DNA from: Eubacteriaceae bacterium UBA7485
Lineage (GTDB): Bacteria > Bacillota > Clostridia > Eubacteriales > Eubacteriaceae
NCBI GenBank assembly: GCA_002478485.1
Contig: DLOL01000068.1
Span: 1,631 to 14,157, forward strand
DNA length: 12,527 nucleotides
Direction of reading: 5' to 3'
How positions within the stretch are numbered: position 1 is the first letter of the stretch; the number at the start of each line of letters is the position of its first letter. The notes under the pieces are model-generated. The model ran no database searches, was not told the DNA's origin, and was given only the letters and a program-made list of their open reading frames with translations. Both the position numbers and the translations under genes were made by a program. Below are positions 7,470 through 12,527 of this stretch, piece after piece.

Positions 7470-7621
7470 GGAGAAAAGACGGTTTTCTATCAAGTTAATT
7501 AAATAACAAGTGTCGCAAAAATACTGAATACAACCGGACAACTTTCAAATTAACGTAAATTTTAGGTTCTAAACAATAAAAAACGCTTTGTTTTCGGCTT
7601 TTTCCGCCGACCGGAAAGCAC

Positions 7622-7686
7622 GGGACGCGCACGGGGCATCCGGGAAGGACCACGGGAACCGGAGCGGCTCGGAGAGAGACGCGGGG
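7622..7686 (+). other. G-rich tract with possible G-quadruplex and repeated CACGGG
   Basis: Runs of three or four G occur at 7622-7624, 7633-7636, 7642-7644, 7654-7656 and 7683-7686, separated by loops of 5 to 26 bases. The hexamer CACGGG occurs three times at about 7619-7656. A small inverted repeat, TTTCCG-CCGAC-CGGAAA, sits just before it at 7601-7617. The composition differs sharply from the AT-rich sequence to its left. Two loops exceed the usual 7-base limit, so quadruplex formation is uncertain. Confidence 0.3.
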
Positions 7687-7830
7687 AGTGTGGAAAGTTT
7701 ACGCGAAGAATTCTTCCGTCAAATTCAGAATCGGCCCGGAACAACTCAAAGAACAAAATATTCCCGTTTGGAGTCAAAAATATACTATAAGGGAGAATTA
7801 TTGTTTACACTTCTTAAATGTGGTTGGGCT

Positions 7831-7858
7831 TATAATAGAATCATCAATCCAAGGGGGG
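7831..7858 (+). promoter_or_regulatory. dhaK promoter -10 box and AGGGGGG ribosome-binding site
   Basis: A consensus TATAAT occupies 7831-7836. The -35 is poor: TTTACA at 7804-7809 is 21 bases away and nothing better occurs at 17 bases, so an activator may be required. Transcription would start near 7843, giving a short leader. AGGGGGG (7852-7858) stands 5 bases before the ATG at 7864 and fixes the start codon. Confidence 0.55.
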
Positions 7859-7863
7859 ATAAC

Positions 7864-8856
7864 ATGAAAAAGTTCATCAACGATGTAAACAAAGTTGAAA
7901 CCGAAATGCTTGACGGCATGGCCGTGACGTATCCGCAGTATGTCAGACGGATGGACGGGCTTGACGTCATCGTGCGCAAGGACAAAAAAGACGGGAAAGT
8001 CGCTCTGGTATCCGGAGGCGGATCCGGCCATGAACCGGCTCATGCCGGATATGTCGGAAAAGGCATGCTTGACGCTGCGGTCGCAGGCGCCATTTACACC
8101 TCACCCACACCGGACCAGATCTATGAAGCAATCAAAGAAGTCGACACGGGAAAAGGCGTGCTTCTGGTTATCAAAAACTACACGGGAGACGTCATGAACT
8201 TCGAAATGGCAGCCGACATGGCGCGCGATGAAGGCATCGATGTCGACCAGGTCATCACCGCGGACGATGTGGCCGTTGAAGATTCCCTCTATACAATCGG
8301 AAGACGAGGCGTTGCGGGAACCATCTTCGTTCACAAAATCGCCGGCGCGAAAGCGGAAGAAGGCGCAAGCCTGAAAGAAGTCCAGGAAGTCGCGAAGAAA
8401 GCGGTCGACAACATCCACACCATGGGCGTTGCCATCAAGCCTTCCACCGTCCCCGCTGCGGGAACGCCGGGCTTTGAGCTTGCCGAAGACGAAATGGAAA
8501 TGGGCATCGGCATCCACGGAGAGCCGGGTGTCGAAACCGAAAAAATCAAACCAGCCGACGCCATTGTTGAAGAACTTCTGGGACATATTCTCAAAGACGA
8601 CAATTTCGAAGGCGAAGACGTGGCCCTGATGGTGAACGGTTCCGGTGCAACCCCGGAAATGGAACTTTTAATCCTTTCAAATCATGCAAACAAAGTCCTC
8701 AAAGACAAAGGCATCAATGTCTACAAGACATTCCTTGGAAACTTTATGACATCCATCGACCAGGCAGGCGCCTCCTTGACGCTCCTCAAACTTGACGATG
8801 AACTCAAGGCGCTCCTCGACGCTCCGGCCGACACGCCTGCGATGACAATTGTTTAA
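7864..8856 (+). CDS. dhaK: Dihydroxyacetone kinase subunit DhaK (PTS-dependent)
   Basis: Substrate-binding subunit that holds dihydroxyacetone as a covalent hemiaminal while DhaL-ATP phosphorylates it to DHAP. With the ATG at 7864 the protein has 330 residues, and the three key residues fall exactly at E. coli numbering: H56 (GSGHEPAH), D109 (KNYTGDV) and H218 (GIGIHGEPG, the covalent-binding histidine). This supports both the function and the chosen start. The frame is open for 92 codons upstream, but that extension is arginine/glycine/serine-rich and lies before the ribosome-binding site. The gene is divergent from glpK and is followed by the dhaL-dhaM fusion after a 92-base structured gap. 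No ATP-dependent single-chain kinase C-terminus is fused, which fits a PTS-type system. Confidence 0.96.
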   Translation: MKKFINDVNKVETEMLDGMAVTYPQYVRRMDGLDVIVRKDKKDGKVALVSGGGSGHEPAHAGYVGKGMLDAAVAGAIYTSPTPDQIYEAIKEVDTGKGVLLVIKNYTGDVMNFEMAADMARDEGIDVDQVITADDVAVEDSLYTIGRRGVAGTIFVHKIAGAKAEEGASLKEVQEVAKKAVDNIHTMGVAIKPSTVPAAGTPGFELAEDEMEMGIGIHGEPGVETEKIKPADAIVEELLGHILKDDNFEGEDVALMVNGSGATPEMELLILSNHANKVLKDKGINVYKTFLGNFMTSIDQAGASLTLLKLDDELKALLDAPADTPAMTIV

Positions 8857-8875
8857 GCGCGCTTGAAGTTGGCTA

Positions 8876-8935
8876 AAAAACATGTGGTAATATGAGATGA
8901 GGCAGAGATGATCTGCCTCCTTACTTCATGTTTTT
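8876..8935 (+). promoter_or_regulatory. Long compound hairpin between dhaK and dhaL
   Basis: Three nested helices share one axis: AAAAACATG (8876-8884) with CATGTTTTT (8927-8935), GTAA (8887-8890) with TTAC (8921-8924), and GAGGCAGA (8899-8906) with TCTGCCTC (8912-8919) around a 5-base loop. The 3' side ends in five U residues immediately followed by the GGAGG ribosome-binding site of dhaL. It may act as a partial terminator, a processing or stability element, or a translation modulator. An extended -10-like TGGTAATAT at 8885-8893, with TTGAAG 19 bases upstream, is a weak promoter candidate inside it. Confidence 0.55.
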
Positions 8936-8948
8936 GGAGGAAACAAGA

Positions 8949-9989
8949 ATGGGAATGGATAAGCAGCAGATCCTGGATTTTGTGGACAAATTCGCCGACA
9001 AGATGGCGGAACACAAGCAGGAGCTGACGGAATATGACCAGCACATCGGTGACGGCGACCACGGAATCAACATGGCCCGCGGGATGGCTGCGGTGGAAGA
9101 AAAGAAGCCGGCCTTCCAGGACAAGGATATCGGAGATATCTTAAAGACTGTCGGCATGACGCTTGTCTCCACGGTCGGAGGCGCTTCGGGCCCGCTTTAC
9201 GGCACGGCATTCATGAAAGCCGGAATGGCGGCCAAAGGCAAGGAAGAACTCACGGATGATGATCTCATCGCCGTTTTCGATGCGATGATCGGCGGAATCC
9301 AGACCAGGGGGAAGGCGCAGCAGGGCGAGAAGACCATGCTCGACGCGATTATTCCGGCTGCGGATGCTTTCAAAGCTGCGGTGGCAGAAGGCAAGGACAC
9401 GCAGCAGGCGCTTGAAGAAGCGGATAAGAAAGCCTGGGAAGGTGTCGAATACACAAAAACCATCCGCGCCACCAAAGGACGCGCAAGTTATCTGGGCGAA
9501 AGGTCCATCGGATTTCAGGATCCGGGCGCAAGCTCAATCTCCTATATGATCGACGCGCTCACGGAAGCATCGGGAAAGCCGGTGGGGGAGTCTGAAGCCA
9601 CTGATACAGTCGGCATTGTAATTGTATCCCACTCCCCGAAAATCGCGGAAGGCGTGCTGGATCTCGCACTCGAGATGGCGCCAAACGCGAGGATCGCGGC
9701 GACTGGAGGGCTGTCTGACGGATCTATCGGAACGGATCTGACCGCGGTGAGAAAAGCTATCGACACCGTCATGAGCCCGGCTGGCGTAATTGTGCTCATT
9801 GACCTTGGATCCGCCTACATGTCAAGCGAGATGGCCGTAGAGATGAGCGATCATCCTGAGCTCATCCATATCGTGGACGCGCCGCTGCTTGAAGGCGCAC
9901 TGTTCGCGGCGGTTGAATCGTCTGTCGGAAACGACATTGACAGAATCATGGAAGTTATGAGAAAATCCAAGATCGAACCGAAATTCTAA
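8949..9989 (+). CDS. dhaL: DhaL-DhaM fusion: dihydroxyacetone kinase nucleotide subunit plus PTS EIIA domain
   Basis: A 346-residue fusion. Residues 1-207 are DhaL, the ADP/ATP-carrying subunit; D30, D35 and D37 (YDQHIGDGDHG) are the Mg-ADP ligands at E. coli numbering, followed by GGASGPLYGT (77-86) and GRASYLGERSIGFQDPGASS (177-196). After a linker at about 208-220 comes a mannose-type EIIA domain (DhaM N-terminal domain): VSHSPKIAEG with H228 as the expected phosphohistidine, TGGLSDGSIGT, LIDLGSAYMSSE and DAPLLEGA. The HPr- and EI-like domains of E. coli DhaM are absent, so cellular HPr should charge H228. GGAGG stands 8 bases before the chosen ATG. An in-frame ATG at 8928 overlaps the upstream hairpin and has no site. 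A terminator follows directly. Confidence 0.94.
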   Translation: MGMDKQQILDFVDKFADKMAEHKQELTEYDQHIGDGDHGINMARGMAAVEEKKPAFQDKDIGDILKTVGMTLVSTVGGASGPLYGTAFMKAGMAAKGKEELTDDDLIAVFDAMIGGIQTRGKAQQGEKTMLDAIIPAADAFKAAVAEGKDTQQALEEADKKAWEGVEYTKTIRATKGRASYLGERSIGFQDPGASSISYMIDALTEASGKPVGESEATDTVGIVIVSHSPKIAEGVLDLALEMAPNARIAATGGLSDGSIGTDLTAVRKAIDTVMSPAGVIVLIDLGSAYMSSEMAVEMSDHPELIHIVDAPLLEGALFAAVESSVGNDIDRIMEVMRKSKIEPKF

Positions 9990-10012
9990 GGGACTCTTCG
10001 AGTCCCTTTTTT
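9988..10012 (+). terminator. Rho-independent terminator after dhaLM
   Basis: GGGACTC (9990-9996) pairs with GAGTCCC (10000-10006) around a 3-base TTC loop, followed by six T residues. The stem begins within the stop codon region of dhaLM. It separates the dihydroxyacetone operon from dnaE. Confidence 0.93.
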
Positions 10013-10036
10013 AAACTGTAAACGTATGATCGATTC

Positions 10037-10051
10037 GGGGCTCTCAGCCCC
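10037..10051 (+). other. Short hairpin in the dnaE leader
   Basis: GGGGCT-CTC-AGCCCC forms a 6-bp stem with a 3-base loop, 16 bases before the dnaE ATG and without a U tract. A -10-like TATGAT lies just upstream at 10025-10030, without a convincing -35. The hairpin could influence dnaE translation, but nothing more can be said from sequence. Confidence 0.35.
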
Positions 10052-10067
10052 CTGGAAAGTGGCAAAG

Positions 10068-12527
10068 ATGAACTTTACACATCTTCACGTGCACTCTGAA
10101 TACTCTCTGCTCGACGGGCTCGGCCGGATCAAGGATCTGGTCGGCCGGGCAAAGGAGCTTGGCATGGAGAGCCTTGCGCTCACCGACCACGGGGTGATGT
10201 TCGGAGTGCTTGATTTTTACAATGAATGCAAAGCGCAGGGCATCAAGCCGATCATCGGGTCTGAAGTGTATGTGGCTCCGGGGAGCATGACGGACAGGGA
10301 CCCGAACCGGAAACGCTCAAGTCATCTGGTGCTTTTGGCGAAAAACGAGACCGGATATAAAAATCTCATCAAGATTGTTTCGGCAGGCTACGTGGACGGG
10401 TACTATTACAAGCCGCGTATTGACCACGATTATCTCAGAGCCCACAGCGAGGGGATTATCGCGCTCTCGGCCTGCCTTTCCGGAGAAATCCCGAAAGCCA
10501 TCCTGAACGGAGATTATGAAGGGGCGAAGAAGACCGCGCTGATGTACCAGGAGATCTTTGGAAAAGACCATTTCTATCTTGAAATCCAGGATCACCGCAT
10601 TCCGGAGGAAGCCAGGGTGCGCGACCAGATCCGCAGGATCAGCCAGGAGACGGGCATCGACATGGTCGCGACAAATGACGTGCATTATGTCAGAAGCGAG
10701 GACGCGCAGACACATGACGTTCTCATCTGCATTCAAACCGGCACGCATGTCGCCGACGAGGAGCGCATGCGCTACACCGGCGACTACGCGCTTCTCGACC
10801 AGGACACCATGGACCGGACGTTTCGGGCTTATCCGGGAGCGGTCGAAAACACGCAGAAGATTGCGGACATGGTGGATCTGACACTCAAAGAGGGCGAGAA
10901 CCACATGCCCGTCTACGAGATTCCGCCTGAATATGAGGATGCGGCGGCCTACCTGAGGGATCTTTGCGAGACGGGGCTGGCCGAGCGTTACGAGACGATT
11001 ACGGAGGAGCTTACAAAGCGGCTCGACCACGAGCTCTCCACCATCCATTCGATGGGATTTGACAATTATTTTCTCGTGGTCTGGGACTTCATCAAATACG
11101 CGGTCGACCACGGCATCCCGGTGGGGCCTGGAAGAGGATCCGCCGCGGGAAGTCTTGTCGCCTATACTCTCGGGATCACCAAGCTTGATCCCCTGAAGCA
11201 CAACCTGTTGTTTGAGCGCTTCCTCAATCCCGAGCGCTACACCATGCCCGATATCGATTGCGACTTCTGTTATGAGAGAAGGTCTGAAGTCATCGAGTAC
11301 GTCAACAGAAAGTACGGCGAAGACCACGTCGCGCAGATCATCACCTTCGGCACTATGGCCGCGCGCGGATCCATCCGCGATGTCGCCCGCGTGCTTGAAC
11401 TGGACTATGCAACCACCGACCGCGTGGCAAAGGAAATCCCCATGCGCCCGGGGCAGCATATCACCATTGAGGACGCCCTCAAGGAAAACGCGGAGCTTCG
11501 GGCCATGGTGGAGGGAGACAAGCAGATCCGCGAAGTGGTGGAGACGGCAAAAAAAGTTGAGGGTCTCAACCGAAACGCCGGCACGCACGCCGCGGGCGTG
11601 GTCATTGCGGACAAGCCCCTGACCGAATATGTTCCCCTGTACAGAAACCAGGACGCGGTCACCACGCAGTTTCCGATGGGCCTTCTTGAGAGCCAGGGAC
11701 TCATCAAAATGGACTTTTTAGGTCTTCGAACCCTCACGGTGATCAAGGACGCGCTTGACAACATCGAGAAGACCACAGGGGAGCGGCTTGACATCGACAA
11801 GATCGATTACGAGGACCCCGAAATCTACCGTCTGATCGCGTCGGGAGACGACGCGGGAATTTTCCAGTTTGAGTCCTCGGGCATGATCAGCTTCATGCAG
11901 GAATTAAAGCCCGAAAGCTTTGAGGATATCGTCGCGGGGGTCTCCCTCTTCAGGCCGGGACCTATGGACCAGATTCCGCGCTATATCAAGAACAAGCACG
12001 ATCCGACGGGCATCACCTACCTTCATCCGAGTCTCGAGCCGATCCTGGGCGTCACCTACGGGTGCATGATCTACCAGGAGCAGATCATGCAGATCTTCCG
12101 GGATCTCGCGGGCTTCTCCATGGGACGCGCGGATCTGGTGCGCAGGGCCATGTCCAAGAAAAAACGCGAAGTCATGGAGCAGGAAGGGTATGTCTTCATT
12201 CACGGGGAGACAGACGAAAAAGGAAATGTGGTCGTGGAAGGCTGCATCCGCCGCGGCATCCCTCAGCCGGTGGCGGAGAAGATCTATGACGAGATGAAGC
12301 AGTTTGCCAACTACGGATTCAACAAATCCCACGCGGCCGCCTACTCCCTGATCGCCTGCCAGACGGCTTACCTCAAGCACTATTATCCGGTGGAATTCAT
12401 GGCCGCGCTCATGAGCTCCGTCATGGACCAGTCTTCCAAGATTGCGCGCTACATCGACGAGGTGCAGCGCATGAAGATCGACGTGCTCCCGCCGGATGTC
12501 AACCGCTCCGAGACGCGCTTTACGGTT
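10068..12527 (+). CDS. dnaE: DNA polymerase III subunit alpha (3'-partial)
   Basis: Replicative-type DNA polymerase catalytic subunit. The first 820 codons are in the window, and the frame is open at its end; full-length DnaE is usually about 1,100-1,170 residues. The N-terminal PHP domain begins HLHVHSEYSLLDG (residues 5-17), with TDHGVMFG near 40 and ATNDVHYV further on. The polymerase region shows GPGRGSAAGS (about 353-362) and PDIDCDF, where D397 and D399 correspond to the first two catalytic aspartates (E. coli D401 and D403). NRNAGTHAAGVVI, LFRPGPMDQIPRYI and FNKSHAAAYSLIA follow as in the C-family. The ATG at 10068 gives the usual MNFTHLHVH-type start; an in-frame ATG at 10026 has no ribosome-binding site. 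It lies after a terminator, so it is probably transcribed separately from dhaLM. Confidence 0.96.
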   Translation, partial: MNFTHLHVHSEYSLLDGLGRIKDLVGRAKELGMESLALTDHGVMFGVLDFYNECKAQGIKPIIGSEVYVAPGSMTDRDPNRKRSSHLVLLAKNETGYKNLIKIVSAGYVDGYYYKPRIDHDYLRAHSEGIIALSACLSGEIPKAILNGDYEGAKKTALMYQEIFGKDHFYLEIQDHRIPEEARVRDQIRRISQETGIDMVATNDVHYVRSEDAQTHDVLICIQTGTHVADEERMRYTGDYALLDQDTMDRTFRAYPGAVENTQKIADMVDLTLKEGENHMPVYEIPPEYEDAAAYLRDLCETGLAERYETITEELTKRLDHELSTIHSMGFDNYFLVVWDFIKYAVDHGIPVGPGRGSAAGSLVAYTLGITKLDPLKHNLLFERFLNPERYTMPDIDCDFCYERRSEVIEYVNRKYGEDHVAQIITFGTMAARGSIRDVARVLELDYATTDRVAKEIPMRPGQHITIEDALKENAELRAMVEGDKQIREVVETAKKVEGLNRNAGTHAAGVVIADKPLTEYVPLYRNQDAVTTQFPMGLLESQGLIKMDFLGLRTLTVIKDALDNIEKTTGERLDIDKIDYEDPEIYRLIASGDDAGIFQFESSGMISFMQELKPESFEDIVAGVSLFRPGPMDQIPRYIKNKHDPTGITYLHPSLEPILGVTYGCMIYQEQIMQIFRDLAGFSMGRADLVRRAMSKKKREVMEQEGYVFIHGETDEKGNVVVEGCIRRGIPQPVAEKIYDEMKQFANYGFNKSHAAAYSLIACQTAYLKHYYPVEFMAALMSSVMDQSSKIARYIDEVQRMKIDVLPPDVNRSETRFTV

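Larger units (their letters stand above)
7200..7863. other. Divergent glpK/dhaK intergenic region
   Basis: This 664-bp stretch holds no gene that I can support. From left to right it contains the glpK ribosome-binding site, a long hairpin, a cre site, an interleaved terminator/antiterminator, a promoter candidate overlapping a palindrome (these five for glpK, minus strand), an AT-rich stretch at about 7490-7590 with no clear element, an unusually GC- and purine-rich tract at about 7601-7740, and the dhaK promoter and ribosome-binding site (plus strand). The plus frame is open from 7588 into dhaK, but its translation is low-complexity and precedes the natural DhaK start. Confidence 0.7.

Noticed and set aside
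7578..7591. Second cre-like sequence with core AAAACGCTTT
   Set aside because: It shares the core of the glpK cre but misses both conserved bases at each end of the consensus (four mismatches). Too weak to list as a site.
7562..7777. 71-codon minus-strand frame in the intergenic region
   Set aside because: It begins with a non-ATG codon and no ribosome-binding site, is arginine/serine/proline-rich because of the G-rich opposite strand, and lies in a regulatory region.
7588..7863. 92-codon in-frame upstream extension of dhaK
   Set aside because: Numbering from 7864 puts H56, D109 and H218 exactly at their E. coli positions, and a -10 box and ribosome-binding site lie just before 7864. The extension is low-complexity.
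10026..10067. Upstream in-frame ATG for dnaE
   Set aside because: It has no ribosome-binding site, overlaps a -10-like box and hairpin, and would add 14 residues before the conserved DnaE N-terminus.
11250..11264. Cysteine between the catalytic aspartates of DnaE (PDIDCDF)
   Set aside because: The middle residue of the DxD pair is variable in the family (Val in E. coli), so it is not a sign of inactivation.
10317..11588. 423-codon open frame on the minus strand
   Set aside because: It lies wholly antisense to dnaE, whose motifs are intact. Long antisense frames arise from GC-rich codon use, and the translation shows no recognisable motif or ribosome-binding site.

Overview
The window suggests an anaerobic or fermentative member of the Firmicutes (Bacillota) with moderate GC. 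The evidence is a GlpP-type glycerol antiterminator, a CcpA-type cre site, a PTS-dependent dihydroxyacetone kinase, Shine-Dalgarno starts throughout, an EpsC-type serine acetyltransferase, and a GlpA with a C-terminal [2Fe-2S] domain beside a DUF1667 protein. The genus cannot be read from the sequence. There are no mobile elements, CRISPR arrays, tRNAs or rRNAs.

Layout. (1) 1-1691, plus strand: the 3' part or nearly all of a serine O-acetyltransferase gene, overlapped by a gene for a small single-pass membrane protein of unknown function, then a strong bidirectional terminator. (2) 1781-7199, minus strand: a glycerol/glycerol-3-phosphate (G3P) operon read right to left as glpK, glpP, glpA, a GlpB-position FAD/NAD oxidoreductase and a DUF1667 iron-sulphur protein. 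(3) 7200-7863: a 664-bp divergent intergenic region with the glpK leader (promoter candidate, interleaved antiterminator/terminator, cre site, further hairpin) and the dhaK promoter. (4) 7864-9989, plus strand: dhaK and a dhaL-dhaM fusion gene, closed by a terminator. (5) 10068 to the window end, plus strand: the first 820 codons of dnaE.

How the genes work together. GlpK makes G3P from glycerol. G3P is the known ligand of GlpP-family antiterminators, and a terminator lies exactly between glpP and glpA. The kinase product would therefore open transcription of its own downstream dehydrogenase module, which oxidises G3P to dihydroxyacetone phosphate (DHAP). The diverging dhaK/dhaLM pair phosphorylates dihydroxyacetone to the same DHAP using PEP through the PTS. 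Three features point to control by HPr: the DhaM domain histidine, a GlpK histidine in the loop known to be phosphorylated in Gram-positive GlpK, and a near-consensus cre upstream of glpK. No glycerol facilitator and no glycerol dehydrogenase gene is present in the window.

Most unusual items: the interleaved stem-loops ahead of glpK, the glpP/glpA attenuator, the DhaL-DhaM fusion, the three-protein G3P dehydrogenase module without GlpC, and the AGGGGGG ribosome-binding site shared by glpK and dhaK. Terminators, operators and promoters were found by eye, without folding energies or database searches.
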